Assembly: GCF_033439725.1 (NCBI RefSeq)
Contig: NW_026944385.1
Span: forward strand, 3,753,001 to 3,817,000
Direction of reading: 5' to 3'
DNA: 64,000 bases
Source: Neurospora tetraspora
Lineage: Eukaryota > Ascomycota > Sordariomycetes > Sordariales > Sordariaceae
The position numbers and the translations under genes are program-made. This document shows, in pieces, positions 1 through 11,499 of the stretch (the stretch's first letter is position 1; each line of letters opens with the position of its first letter). The notes under the pieces are model-generated. The model was not told the origin of the DNA and searched no databases. It saw only the letters and a program-made list of their open reading frames with translations.

Positions 1-2105
1 CAGCTCCAACAGCAACAACCACTCCATCACCAAATCCAGGCCAAACAACCAGTCCAGCAGCTACAACCGCAACAACCGCCACAAATGCAGCAGCAACAGG
101 GCCAGCAGCAACTACCACAACAAGGTGGACAGACTCCCCAGCTCGGCAATGTTCAGCAATCGCCGACACCGTCGCAGATCGCCTCTGGCATTCCCCAGAA
201 CACCGCAGGCGTTGTCCGTCCAGGACAGCCTGCTACAGCAGCGGGACAGCCAAACAAGCCTGCCATTCCCCAGGTTGTCCTTAACCACGTCAATGCACTG
301 CAGTTCAATATACCTCCAAACATACCCGCCCAGGAACACAAGAAATGGGAATCTGAGACCAGGACCAAGTACACGAGGGCGTTCCTGACCCTCAACAGCA
401 GCAACACGACGCTGGTAAACCTTCTGAACCTTATGGAGGAACGGAGGAACAACCAGAAGCCTTTTACTCCTGAGGAGCAACAAAATTTGATGAACCGCAA
501 AGCGATAGCGGAGAAGTCGTTCAATGACGCCAAGAACTATTGCAACGGACTTCGTCAGACAATAGTGAAGCCTCCTCATAACACCCCGCTGACGGTTTCA
601 ATGCCGGGGTCTGGGAACAAGGCCGTCCCGATTGCGGCGAACACCACCCCGATGCAGAACCAAGTACGGCCGCAACAACAAGGCCAACAACCTCAAGCGG
701 CCCCTCAGCAAGGACAAACACAGGTTCAAGGTCAAGGGCAAGCCTTGGGTGCTGGAATGGCACCATCCACAGCCGCCATGAACGCCGCCATCCAAGCGGC
801 CAAAAACGCTGGACAGATGGCTGGGGTGGGCGGGATGCCCTCGCAACAAGGAGCGCAACAATCTCCTGCGCCCTCTCACTCACCTCAAATCGCCGCCAAT
901 CAGTTGCAACAGCATCAACAGATGCAACATCAACAACAGCAACCACCACAGCCGCAGCAACAACAACACCAACAATCGCAAACTCCCATTCAACCACAGG
1001 GACAACCTCAAGGGCAGCCACAAGCGCAGCCACATTTGGCACCCGCCACCCAAACTCCGACCACCCAGGCTGCTATCCCGCAACAACAACAACAGCAGCA
1101 GACCACCCAGAACCATATTAAAACCGAGCCTGGCTCACAGCCCACTCCTATGCCTGCTCCCATCAACACGGCAATTCCTTCTGGCATGGTTGGTGTACAA
1201 GCAACTGGAACCCCTACCCAAATCTCACAACGTCATCAGACTCCGCAGCGAACGCCCAACCAGCCGCTCTCGCACGCGGCGGCTATGAACCTTGCCGGAC
1301 AGCAACGTGCCGGTTCTATCCCCGCTACCAACGTACCTGCGCCGGGCGGCACACCTGCCACTGTTCCAGGCAGCGTGGCGGGCGCAACTCAAGGACATCC
1401 CCACGCTCACCCCAACGCTATGCCCCAAACCATCCAGGCGTCCAAGTTCCCCATCGCCAAGACCCTCCCGGAAAAGGCGACGCAGATTCCCACGCCCGTC
1501 GCAGGCCCGCCTGGTCGTCCGACCCTTACCGGTGGCACAGCCGGCGTCGGCGTCATGAACCAGCCTGTCCTGCAGAAGACCCCGGCTTATCAGCTGGAGG
1601 GCGAGGGTGAGAGGGTTCTGAACAAGAAGAAGCTGGACGAGCTGGTTCGGCAGGTGTGTGGTGGTACGGCTGAGGGCCAAGATGGAAATCTCTTGACACC
1701 TGAGGTTGAGGAGGTACGTTGTTTGGAACTTGAATGATTCTCTAATTTTGTTCCTTCTATCTGCGGAAGTCCGCGGTCGATCTTACTCCCTAGCAAACCT
1801 CACAAATCCGTCACATCACAATCAACTAACATGGCATTCCTTCATAGTCCGTCCTTGGTCTCGCCGATTCCTTTACGGAGAGTGTCCTTCACGCAGCGTC
1901 CCGTAACGCAAAGGAGAGAGGATCCAAGGTTCTTGAGATCCGCGACATCCAGCTCGTTTTGGAGCGTACCTACAACATCCGCATTCCTGGCTACTCTAGT
2001 GACGAGCTCAGGACGGTTCGCAAGGTGCAGCCCAATGCTCAGTGGATCACCAAGATGAGCGCGGTCCAGGCCGCCAAGGTCATGCCTGGTAAGGGAGATC
2101 TCTAG
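1..2105 (+). CDS. taf12: TAF12, TFIID/SAGA histone-fold subunit (5' partial)
   Basis: Transcription initiation factor subunit that pairs with TAF4 in TFIID (with ADA1 in SAGA) through an H2B-like histone fold, in the nucleus. The reading frame is open at base 1, so the N terminus lies outside the window. Exons are 1-1713 and 1848-2105; the intron 1714-1847 has a GTACGT donor, a CTAAC branch and a TAG acceptor, and splicing is phase 0. About 656 residues are visible. The first ~500 are Gln/Pro/Ala-rich low complexity with long CAA/CAG runs. The conserved C-terminal part starts near the segment [13 protein letters not shown] and continues across the intron into [33 protein letters not shown] and [11 protein letters not shown], which are the TAF12 fold helices. 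The intron interrupts the histone fold itself. The next gene, RPN3, is on the same strand 1.3 kb away. Confidence 0.93.
1714..1847 (+). other. Intron inside the TAF12 histone fold
   Basis: GTACGT donor, CTAAC branch at about 1825-1830 and CATAG acceptor. Removing it joins LLTPEVEE to SVLGLADSF in frame. Confidence 0.9.
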
Positions 2106-3404
2106 TAGAATGATAAGAGGTTTCGGACTTTGGTTGTGTGCATGGGTATGGTAATCTTTTGAGGGGGAAATGGAAAATGGTGGCGTACTGGATGAGATGG
2201 AGGAATACAAACATCCATCTTGGGGTCCTTATATGCTTATCCCTGGCATGAGCCGCCTATAACATGGCTTAGGTAGAATCATCAATCCAAGCTCGAAATA
2301 CAATGGATTGCTAGCAAGTGAAGATTTGATGCGTGATATTCTAGATCATGCAGGGTTCAGGAGACGTGTACATCCTGAGCCTGTATGATTTTGAGGCCAT
2401 CTGGAAATAACTAGAGCAAGAGAAAACAATACTAGGGCCGGTGTTTGTGAACATGATGCTTGAATAGGTTGCGATATCTCCCAAGTTCAGGTCAGTTGTG
2501 AAACTTCACGTTGGTGGTTAGTAAAAGTGGTAGTTGAGAAAGGGATGTTGTCTACCCTTTACTTGTAGTTGTGAATGTACTCAAGTACCAGGCGAGCGAC
2601 GTCGACAAGGCAGCACATCAACAACGTCAGTGACGAGCCGCAGTGGACCCAGATGAGGAAAGCTGACCAATCATAATGCTTAGATGAAGCTCTTCTGGAG
2701 CTTGTCCGAAGGTACAAGGTACCTGACATTGTACGTAGGTGGCCGGCTGCCTTCCAGCCAAGGAATGCCCACCACAGCACAGCACAGGGCGGTCCTTCAG
2801 TTGGTCGTCCGCTCTCCGTTTGGCGACCAACCGTGACCGGCACTTTCATCAGTTCAACAACTCCCATCAAAGCAACCGGGCCTGTGAAGCTCGAACTTGA
2901 CTTTCCTGCACCGAACTCCAAGTACACAGCTTGGATCAAAATAGTTACCGACAGCGACGACGGACCAGTTTAGTACCCTCCGACCCAGAAACGCCCACGA
3001 CGAGGTCACCCCCATACAAGTGCCCCATCCCCGCCTAAAGTTAGATCCACTGCGACTCTGCCAGCTGCTGCTGCTACACAGTAAAGCTGCTTCTCCAGGC
3101 TTGCAAGGAGGGCGCGCTTCGCGAGATCGCCCCAAGCAACTCGAACTCATACCTCTACATAGTCTGCTATTAGGTCGCCCACCAAACGGCGTCATCATCA
3201 TCGCACCACAAGCACTACAACATCACCCGCGCCAACGCAACCGTCAACCCCCACCATCATCACCCCGTTCAGTTCCCATCGACCATCGGGGCCGTTACCA
3301 ATCGCAGCAACCACGACCTCTAGCCCAGCCAGCTGATACCCGGAAACGCTCCAGATAAGGAACCATTTGAGCACGGAAGCTATTGGGGTGGAAAGGATCT
3401 CGAG
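2106..3404. other. Intergenic, TAF12 3' to RPN3 5'
   Basis: No supported gene. It contains the TAF12 3' UTR and a C-rich RPN3 leader (about 3010-3400). An 8-bp perfect stem (2800-2807 with 2824-2831, 16-nt loop) lies about 600 bp upstream of RPN3. A CCAAT sequence occurs near 2666. Confidence 0.6.
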
Positions 3405-5222
3405 ATGCCGGACAAGGATACCAACAAGTCAGGAAAGCAAGGCGAGGACGAGATGACCGTCGTAGTCCCCCCTCCCAAGAACAAGCAGAGCTCTGCGCAA
3501 CCCACCAACGACGCCGATGGCGACATTGCCATGGGAGACGACACCAAGGCCGGCGAGGCTGAGGCCCAGGTCGACCCCGTCGCCCAAACCATCAGCGGTA
3601 CGATAGCTTCCCAGTCCCCAGCTTCTACATGTAGTTGTTCTTCTATGTTTGGGCCTAACTAACCCCTACTCGCTTGCGCAGATATCAAGAGCAACTTTGC
3701 GCTGCTAGACCGTGCTGTTGCTCTGTTCGATGCCAGATTCTCTCTACGGGCACTGCGATCCATCTCGTCCATCCGGAAACGCTTGACAGCCGACATCCTC
3801 GCACAAGTCATCTCAGAGACCTTCTCCGCGTCGTCACCCAATACTCAGATTGCCGAGCACCTGCTGCTCGCCGTCGACCGGCCAGATGTTACTCTCGGCG
3901 GTCAGCCTAGCTCAGAGATGGAGATCGACTCGGGATCCAAGTCGCCAGCTAAGAACGGTGGCAAGAAGGAGGCCAAGGAGGTTATCCCCGAGATCGACAT
4001 CTTCCTAGGCATTCTGGCGCAGGTCCACCTCTACGACACCAAACAGTTCCAGCGCGGATTCGCCCTGTCGCGTTTCCTATCCGAGCGTATCCAGTCCCTC
4101 AACCGCCGCACATTAGATAGCCTCTCGGCCAAGGTGTACTTCTACTTCTCGCTCTTCGCCGAGCAGCTCGCTCCCCTCCCGCCTTCCCCCCAGTCGCCGA
4201 TTGTGTCGATCCGCTCGATCCTCCTCGCCGCCCTCCGGACCGCCGTGCTACGAAAGGATATCGACACCCAGGCTTCCGTCATCGTCCTCCTGCTCCGGAA
4301 CTACCTCCTCACGTCGCATATCTCCCAGGCCGACCTGCTGGTGCAGCATACGCAGTTCCCCGAGAACGCTGCCAACAACCAGGTTGCGCGTTTCCTGTAC
4401 TACCTCGGCCGTGTCCGGGCTATTCAACTACGGTACACCGAGGCCCACGAGCATCTCACTGCGGCGACACGGAAGGCTCCCTCGAGCGCCTGCGCGCTTG
4501 GCTTCAGCCAGACGGCGACCAAGCTCCTGCTCGTCGTAGAGCTCCTGATGGGCGACATCCCCGACCGCGCCATCTTCCGCGTACTGACCATGGAAGCCAC
4601 GCTCCACCCGTACTTCCTGCTCGTCCGCGCCGTGCGCGTCGGCAACCTCGAGGACTTCGAGACCACCATCGCCGAGCACGAAGACACCTTCCGCCGCGAC
4701 GGCACCTACAGCCTGATCCTGCGCCTGCGCCAAAACGTCATCAAGACGGGCATCCGCATGATGAGTCTGAGCTACAGCCGCATCTCGCTCCGCGACATTT
4801 GCATCCGCCTGCATCTCGGTAGCGAGGAGAGCGCCGAGTACATTGTGGCCAAGGCGATCAGGGACGGCGTCATCGAGGCCACGCTCGACCGGGAGCGCGG
4901 CTTCATGAAGAGCAAGGAGGTGGGCGACGTGTATGCCACCAGCGAACCGGCGGAGGCGTTCCATGATCGTATCCGCGCCTGCTTGGCTTTGCATGATGAG
5001 AGTGTCAAGGTATGTTTTCTCCTTCTTATGTATTCTTCATTGAAGATGATGACGGTCCACTAACACTGTTGTTTCTAGGCCATGCGTTTCCCCATGAACC
5101 AGCACCGACTCGAGCTTAAGAATGCCCAGGAAGCAAGAGAGCGCGAGCGTGATTTGGCCAAGGAGATACAGGAGGGAGATCTGGATGAGGATGATCTCGG
5201 TGGTGACTTTGAGGGCATTTAA
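3405..5222 (+). CDS. rpn3: 26S proteasome regulatory subunit RPN3 (PCI domain)
   Basis: Non-ATPase subunit of the 19S lid, which recognises and processes ubiquitinated substrates. Exons are 3405-3597, 3682-5009 and 5079-5222, giving 554 residues. The first intron has a CTAACTAAC branch and splices in phase 1; the second splices in phase 0. The N terminus is acidic and charged (about 65 residues). The helical RPN3 core starts at DIKSNFALLDRAVALFDARF, and the PCI/winged-helix region covers roughly residues 290-430 (segment ISLRDICIRLHLGS). The C terminus is the basic-then-acidic tail (KAMRFPMNQHRLELKNAQEA through DLDEDDLGGDFEGI) expected of the family. The start is the first in-frame ATG. Length is close to yeast Rpn3 (about 520). 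Confidence 0.96.
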
Positions 5223-5981
5223 AGAGGTTTGAACCAACCAGACCAGTCTAGGCTAGGTGGCTAGGTACTAGATATTACCTTGCTTGGCTTACCTAGTCTG
5301 GGAATCATCCTTGTGTCTTGTAGTAATTGTTATGGGGATCATGCAGCTACCGACAGACTAAGAAATAAGAGAAGAAGAGAGAAGGGATGAGCCTTACGCT
5401 AGAGAAAATGCGCTACAACGTACACAATTGCCTCGCTTATTGTTTTGATGTCCCTCGGAACGGTCATTGTTCGGCATCTACCATGGGTGATAAGGTACTA
5501 TCAGGACGAACATCGAGGTTGATCTTTGAAGCTGTGTTTGTTGTACGACGCAAAGCAACTTCCGTAGTCGAAGTAAGGGTAACTAAGGTAGGTATCAATC
5601 ACTTTGAGAGCTATAGAAACAATGTAATACAACAACACCCGTGCCCCCTATATATCCGTGAGACCTGCGCGCGTGTATACATGTACCGGCACAACAACCA
5701 ACCTTCAACATCTTATGCATGACTTTTCTCGTACAGGTGAAGCAACATATGTAGTTTAACCTGTTGTATTTAATGTCTACATTGCTGCCGCCATATCATA
5801 ATACCATAAACAATAATTTTAAAGGGAAAAAAACTGGCTACCCTAAACAACTACACTACATGCCTCCTCCCACACCTCTATCTACCAACCCAAGCCACCC
5901 ACCCGTCACGAAGTCACCTACACAACACAACACAACACAACACAACACGGTAGGTACCTCTACACAACACCACACCCCAAA
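5223..5981. other. Convergent 3' intergenic region RPN3/TRS130
   Basis: The shared 3' region of two convergent genes. It contains several CTAGGT/ACCTAG motifs near 5249-5297 and a CACAA microsatellite at 5921-5948. No gene seen. Confidence 0.6.
5921..5948. repeat. (CACAA)n microsatellite
   Basis: Five perfect CACAA units followed by CAC, just beyond the TRS130 stop codon, in noncoding DNA. Confidence 0.9.
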
Positions 5982-8900
5982 CTAAGCAACAACCCTCCCC
6001 CCCACCCCCTCCAACCCCACCCTCTCACACTCCAACACCAACGGTCCCCCCGCCGGTCCGCTCGCGTCCAAGCTCAGCGTCACCCTCGCCCGGTCGCTGA
6101 TAACTTGCACCACCTCCCCGAGGTTCCTGTTATCTGTTTCGCAGTGTCCGTGTACTGCACCTGCACTGCCCCCCTGTTGTTGATTGTCGGTAGTTCTGTC
6201 GGAAGGGGAGGTGGTAGAGGAGGAAGACGTGGATGTAGTAGATTTAACTTGAACCGGCTTGATATCCACGCTTGGGTAGGGGAGGTAGCCTTCTCTTAAA
6301 GGGATGAGAAGGAGGGGGATGTCGGCTTCTGTTTGGGGGGTTGAACTTTCTCTTTCTGCTGCCCCAGACCCAGAGGTGGAGGGGGAGGGAGAGGGAGATG
6401 GAGGAGGCAAAACGGGAATAACAAAATGCCCTTTGCGTCGACCGCCTACTAACCAGGTATCAGGCGGAGCGTTAATCTCGTAGCTGAATTCCAGGTCTTC
6501 GGAGCGTTGGGGGGAGGCAGGGAAGGCGGTGTCCCAGATTCGAGTCCATTTGAGCCGGAGGGTGGCGGGGAGTTGTTGGTTGATTATGAATGTTGCGTGG
6601 CCTTGGCCACCCTCGAGGGAGGTGGGGGAGTGAGAGTTTTCGTTGGAGTTGATGGGGAAGGGAGGTTGTTGGAAGAGGATGTCGGTGGTGTGGACGATGG
6701 TGATGGGAGGGATGTCGACGGGGATTAGGATGGTGCTGATTAGGGGGTTGTTGGTGGTGTTGTCTCCGTTGGAAGAGGGGGAAGAGGGGACGGATAAGGG
6801 GAGGACGGGGTTGGCGAGGAGCCAGGAGCGGAGGAAGGTGGCTAGTTGGGCGGCGATCTGGTGGCTGTCTTCGCCTTTGAGGGAGGAACTCGAGGTGGGC
6901 CCGATGCCGGGGAATTGGGTTGCCCAGTTGATGTCAGACAGAAAAGAGGTGGAGAGCTCGCCGAGCAGAGTGCACTTCTCGAGTTCGTACGCCGTTAGCC
7001 GCTTTTGGCTCCAGGCGAGGACTTTGTAGACGATCAGCTTTGAGTACTGCCGCAGGGGAGTGTCTGCGAGGTCTTTGGTGAGGGTCTTGTCGAGTAGATC
7101 CTCGATCTCGTCTTGGAGGACGCTGTACCACAGCTTCAAGTAGAGTGTCTTCTTCGTGCTGGGACCAATAGATACCCCGGGTTTCTTGGTGATCTTGTAC
7201 AGCAGGCTGGCTGGCTGCTTGGGGAAGATAGCGACTGGGTCGCTTGGTGGTATCCCGTAATGTGACTCAAAGAGGTCTGATGGGATAAGCTCGCTCTTGT
7301 ACAGCCTCAAGGGACTGGGACTAGCAGTGGAGACGGTGAACCGGGAGAAAAGCGCCTTGTGCTTGAATACGTCTTGGACGTTGACTCCTAATGCAAGAGC
7401 AATGGAGACCGAAGAGGTCTTGAAAAATGTAAACGTTCCCTTATCGGTTGAATATGTGACTTCAACCTTGACAGCGACGTGAAGTACGTCCTGCTCCATC
7501 TTGAAGGGGAATCTGATCCTGACGGAGCTGTCTCTTGTGATAGCCCCAAACGTGAATGTTCCACCCTCGGCTTTCTTTGACTTCCCTGCCGACTCGTCCG
7601 GGATCACAGCATCCCCCATTAGGAGCCGCAAGCCTCCCGTTGCCGACTTGATTTTCACCTCAGCACTCGTAATGTCGTTCCAGCCAGTCATGACCTCGAC
7701 CTCTAACATATTATTTGAGTCCAGTCGAATATCCTTGCTGCTGGAGAGGCGGACGTCAAGCGAGCTCGTGCGTTGGTAAAGCGTTACAACAGGGTTCTGC
7801 AGGACAGGGAATGGTTTCTCCACCACTTGTCCAAGCTCACGCTCAAAGTGCAGCAGGACATTGCTACTCTTGATGCGGATCTGGTCAACTTCATAGTTCC
7901 CTGGCATCAACATGTTGCTTTGTAGTTGAACCTTGTTTCGCCCTGGCTTGATTGTCACGGGGCCTTTGGCCAGCACCCAAATCTCCTTGTTGCCGCCAAA
8001 CCCGGGGCTGGATATACGAAGGCTGACAGACTCTGCGTCAAACTCGTCAACGAGAAGACTCCTAAGCTTCAGCGAGAGCGAAAAACTATCTTGATCGTCG
8101 TCATAGGTCGGCGGCCCGTCAAGCTCAACTTCGCCAAAGAAGCTGGTCAATGGTATTTTGACCTCTTTCTCTAGTGTTGCCGAAACTGTCAGCATATCGG
8201 CGAGGAAGCCAGATATCGCCGAACTTTCCGGGTATTGTGATGCTGACCCATTGCCAATCCGGATCATCGACTTTTGCTGTAACCTATCTCGCTCAGCTGC
8301 TGCAGCCTTTGTCAAGAGCTGGCGAAGGGCTTTGGTGACGTAGTCTTCTTGTCTGCCCAGTTCCTTCAAACACCTGGCATACATAACGAGCATTGAAAGC
8401 TCGAGCAGACTCCACGAACATCCGCCAAAAAACGGAATCGTATGGTAGAAGTAATACTCGGCCTCCTTGTACTCGGATAGATGAAATTTGAGGACCGCAA
8501 GGTCAGCCTTGGTCGCCTGGACGGAGTGATCATACTTGGCGACAGAGTAGTGGCGCATCGCCTTATCGGTCAACGTCTCGTACAGTCGATAGAAGTCATC
8601 CTTGTTGTCCAGTGCAGTGCGTAGCAACTCATTGCCAACACCAGCTACCGAGGCCTGAAGGCCAAAGCTGAATTCAGCTGAGGGTTTCGCTTCTGACGAA
8701 GGCTCGTCGTCAAGGCTGATCTCTTGCAAGTCGGCGCTCTCTCCTACAATGGGTACCGCGGCCCAACCGTTAGTCCAGCCTCGTCTTTTGCCACATTCTT
8801 CGAGAACGTTTCGAGACAGAGTATACAGCTCAGCTCTTCTCGCAGCCAACTCTTCGAGTCCCGTCTTAAGGAACTGGGCCATGCCATACTCGCCATCATT

Positions 8901-10841
8901 TACGCTATCTTTACGGCCAGGCCCTGGAAAGCCAACAGGGCTGGCCGGGGGACGTTGTATAGACTGGCGTAAGGGAATGGACGACGTCCGCGCAGGATGC
9001 ATCATGGTTTTCGGCTCCGGAATCGCGGACTTTTGCTCGCTGTCACCAGAGGTGGCCAGCATGGGGGCAGGGATTTGCAAAGACTTGGTGGAAGTCTGAG
9101 CAAGAATTTGCTGCGCAACCGAGAAGGCGAATGAAGCAACAATGTTGTCAATAATCTCGGCCAGTACTGGGTCGATCTTCCCACTCGGAGAACCATCACC
9201 AACCCCAGCGCCTCCCTTCCCCAGCCCCAAGGCCGCTAGGATGTCCTTACGGATGAGCATGGAGACTGCAGGAACAAATTCCAATGTCCTCCTGCAGATC
9301 TCGGCAAGCTGTGAGAGATTCTCAGATTCATCCGAGGCCTGTTTTGGTGGTGGTGCCCTGGGTGCAACGCCCCGAGGAGCCAAGTCTTGTTGTTCCTTGA
9401 GTTTAGCAAGGAGTTCCTCTCTGGTTGACCAGGCGTTGCCGAGCCGCAGAAGGAGGGCAACCTGCCGGGAGAAAATGTAGCACCGGAAGTCGAAGAGCGA
9501 GATGTTATTGGCAAGAATCAGTTCGCGATATGGTTTCTTGGTTGAGCTGATGGGAATGGCGCCGAAGGGATCCGTATCTTTCACCCGCTTGCTAGTCTGA
9601 AGATCAACAGTCTCCTCGTCTTCAAACTCCATATTTCCTGAAAAGATCTGGCTCGCGGCTTGCTCGGCAAGAGTCTTCAGTTCTTCAGTATAGTCGAGAA
9701 GAGCTCCACCATGGGCTTCCGCCGAGCCAGAAATGGCTTGCTCCTTAATGATAGCGTCCAGTCCGATGCTAAGCTCGTCGTAGCCAACCAGGGCGTCCTC
9801 TACAAGGCCGACGCTTTCGAAGCCTCGAGCCAATCCTTCCTTCAAGATGAAGAAGGTGCAGAAGTTCCAGCCAGGCAAGCCCCTTTGGGCATCCTTGTCC
9901 TTGATGTCCTCCTCATATTGGGTAACACGGGTGTCGAAACTCGATAGGATGAGCTCCTTGATCTTTCCAATCAAGTCCTGCCAGGCATTTTCGCTATCCT
10001 GCTCTGTCTCGTGGTAGCCAGTTGGCACGGCGGGAACGACGCGAGGCAAGAGATCGTAGGGGACGTCATTGATGCCAATGCGGATCTGCCTCACGCGGTC
10101 AACGGCGCCCTTGCCCGTACCGTTGAAGTCATTGCGCAGCTTCTCCAACAGAGTGCTGGACCCAGTCCGCCACTTGAGAGCCGAAGTTTTTTCGGAACTC
10201 GAGTCGGTCGCTTTGCTCCCGCTAGACCGCGGCTGAGTGGCAGCAACAGTGTTGGGTATAACAACGTGAACGATCAACCATTCAAAGGCGTCGTGGTTTT
10301 CTGCATTGCTCGCTGATTTTCCCGGGGTGGATGAAGGAGTGTTTGTCTTGATCCATTCGCGGATCTCGGCTCTTGTAGTTGACTTGTATGCATCGTTATC
10401 GTCACACCTGACAAAGAGGACCTTGAGGTAGGGAGTGCGTCGTAGACCGGGGATCTGATGTCGTCGTTCTTTGGTGACTCCGGGTCCAGAGTGACGAATC
10501 GCACCTAGCGGCCCGGCGTTGTCGGTAGAGCTACCACGACCACGACCAATGGGCGCTGTAGAGAAGCCATCGTCGCGGCTAGCGGTGCTTTCTCCACGGC
10601 CACGGACCGGGGCTTTGCTATCGGGGGTGGGCGAGAGAACCGAAGATCGATCGACAGCGCCGGCTTGGTCGGTGGGAACGAGTTCGACGTGGAGGGTGTT
10701 GATGGAGCGCAGGGGGCCTCCGTGAGACTGCCAGTTGAGGTCGCGGAGGGGCAGTCGGGGAATCAGGCCCGGCGAAAGGAGCTTGTAGACATCGTGGGGA
10801 TCGAAGTACTCGACTGTGGACGTCGGCATGCAAGTTAGCAT
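5982..10841 (-). CDS. trs130: TRAPPII complex subunit TRS130 (TRAPPC10-like)
   Basis: Large specificity subunit of TRAPPII, the guanine-nucleotide exchange factor for the YPT31/32 (Rab11) GTPases at the late Golgi. It is one uninterrupted 1619-codon frame, unusual here because most neighbours have introns. The N terminus has the family start VEYFDPHDVYKLLSPGLIPRLP; the middle is mostly helical (for example the stretch around RHYSVAKYDHSVQATKADLA). The C-terminal third is beta-rich and ends with the conserved LREGYLPYPSVDI block. Two in-frame ATGs are possible, at 10841 and 10829; the second (MPTSTVEY) sits closer to the conserved region. It is divergent from the isomerase gene (658 bp between starts). 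Fungal TRS130 proteins are usually 1100-1500 residues, so this is at the long end, with low-complexity inserts at about residues 70-110 and 1490-1560. Confidence 0.93.
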   Translation of the reverse strand: MLTCMPTSTVEYFDPHDVYKLLSPGLIPRLPLRDLNWQSHGGPLRSINTLHVELVPTDQAGAVDRSSVLSPTPDSKAPVRGRGESTASRDDGFSTAPIGRGRGSSTDNAGPLGAIRHSGPGVTKERRHQIPGLRRTPYLKVLFVRCDDNDAYKSTTRAEIREWIKTNTPSSTPGKSASNAENHDAFEWLIVHVVIPNTVAATQPRSSGSKATDSSSEKTSALKWRTGSSTLLEKLRNDFNGTGKGAVDRVRQIRIGINDVPYDLLPRVVPAVPTGYHETEQDSENAWQDLIGKIKELILSSFDTRVTQYEEDIKDKDAQRGLPGWNFCTFFILKEGLARGFESVGLVEDALVGYDELSIGLDAIIKEQAISGSAEAHGGALLDYTEELKTLAEQAASQIFSGNMEFEDEETVDLQTSKRVKDTDPFGAIPISSTKKPYRELILANNISLFDFRCYIFSRQVALLLRLGNAWSTREELLAKLKEQQDLAPRGVAPRAPPPKQASDESENLSQLAEICRRTLEFVPAVSMLIRKDILAALGLGKGGAGVGDGSPSGKIDPVLAEIIDNIVASFAFSVAQQILAQTSTKSLQIPAPMLATSGDSEQKSAIPEPKTMMHPARTSSIPLRQSIQRPPASPVGFPGPGRKDSVNDGEYGMAQFLKTGLEELAARRAELYTLSRNVLEECGKRRGWTNGWAAVPIVGESADLQEISLDDEPSSEAKPSAEFSFGLQASVAGVGNELLRTALDNKDDFYRLYETLTDKAMRHYSVAKYDHSVQATKADLAVLKFHLSEYKEAEYYFYHTIPFFGGCSWSLLELSMLVMYARCLKELGRQEDYVTKALRQLLTKAAAAERDRLQQKSMIRIGNGSASQYPESSAISGFLADMLTVSATLEKEVKIPLTSFFGEVELDGPPTYDDDQDSFSLSLKLRSLLVDEFDAESVSLRISSPGFGGNKEIWVLAKGPVTIKPGRNKVQLQSNMLMPGNYEVDQIRIKSSNVLLHFERELGQVVEKPFPVLQNPVVTLYQRTSSLDVRLSSSKDIRLDSNNMLEVEVMTGWNDITSAEVKIKSATGGLRLLMGDAVIPDESAGKSKKAEGGTFTFGAITRDSSVRIRFPFKMEQDVLHVAVKVEVTYSTDKGTFTFFKTSSVSIALALGVNVQDVFKHKALFSRFTVSTASPSPLRLYKSELIPSDLFESHYGIPPSDPVAIFPKQPASLLYKITKKPGVSIGPSTKKTLYLKLWYSVLQDEIEDLLDKTLTKDLADTPLRQYSKLIVYKVLAWSQKRLTAYELEKCTLLGELSTSFLSDINWATQFPGIGPTSSSSLKGEDSHQIAAQLATFLRSWLLANPVLPLSVPSSPSSNGDNTTNNPLISTILIPVDIPPITIVHTTDILFQQPPFPINSNENSHSPTSLEGGQGHATFIINQQLPATLRLKWTRIWDTAFPASPQRSEDLEFSYEINAPPDTWLVGGRRKGHFVIPVLPPPSPSPSPSTSGSGAAERESSTPQTEADIPLLLIPLREGYLPYPSVDIKPVQVKSTTSTSSSSTTSPSDRTTDNQQQGGSAGAVHGHCETDNRNLGEVVQVISDRARVTLSLDASGPAGGPLVLECERVGLEGVGGRVVA

Positions 10842-11499
10842 GTCTTACATGGAATGCGCCGAGAAGCAATGGTCATGGCATGACCAGGAGACAAGAAGAT
10901 GGGTGTCGTATTAGGGAGCTTCGAACCTGTGACCTTGGAGGAAGAGAATGGCTGTTCCATACTGGACAGCTCCGTCGTGGGGCGAGATCTATGGCATGAC
11001 ACTCGGGTGTTATCTCTAGAGGGGTATTCGCAAAGGCGTCTTGGAGGCAGTTCGTTCAGATGTTTTGTTGAAGTTACCGTACAAGCATGTAAAGCTGTCC
11101 CCGTATCGGTGTGACGGCAGCGGGTACCGAGTTAAGCTCAAGGTACCTTGTCGGCCAGACCTTCCCGAGCCTGCCCCACTCTTTGATCTTAACTCCAAAT
11201 GCGGTTTAGTCCCAGGTTACGCTGCTTTTCTCAGCGCACTTATACATGGAGCATTCTAACCAATCAGACGATGCGATTGTGCAAGCCGTTCTGGGTGGCG
11301 GCTTGTGGGGCGTCTTTTTTATCATCAGTTTCTTGAATAAGAAGACTACAGTGACAATTTCAAGGGCCTGTCTGAAGTCTTTCTTTTCCTCTGAATATCT
11401 CTCCAGCCTGTACAGTTTTTGGTGTCTCATAGACCAAGACATTTGTTTGTTTTTGGTTCCTTTTAAGCCCCAGGCCTCTGTCACTTCAATATCAACACC
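10842..11499. other. Divergent promoter region TRS130/MRI1
   Basis: 658 bp between divergent starts. A CCAAT box (11260-11264, ACCAATCAG context) lies about 240 bp before the MRI1 start, followed by a pyrimidine-rich leader. No gene seen. Confidence 0.55.
11259..11267 (+). promoter_or_regulatory. CCAAT box upstream of MRI1
   Basis: ACCAATCAG, about 240 bp 5' of the MRI1 start codon. It matches the HAP/NF-Y core pattern by eye only; function is inferred. Confidence 0.35.

Noticed and set aside
10905-10935. Possible tRNA T-arm (GGTTCGAAGC on the minus strand)
   Set aside because: The flanking bases do not pair into a T-stem, and no D- or anticodon arm could be found.
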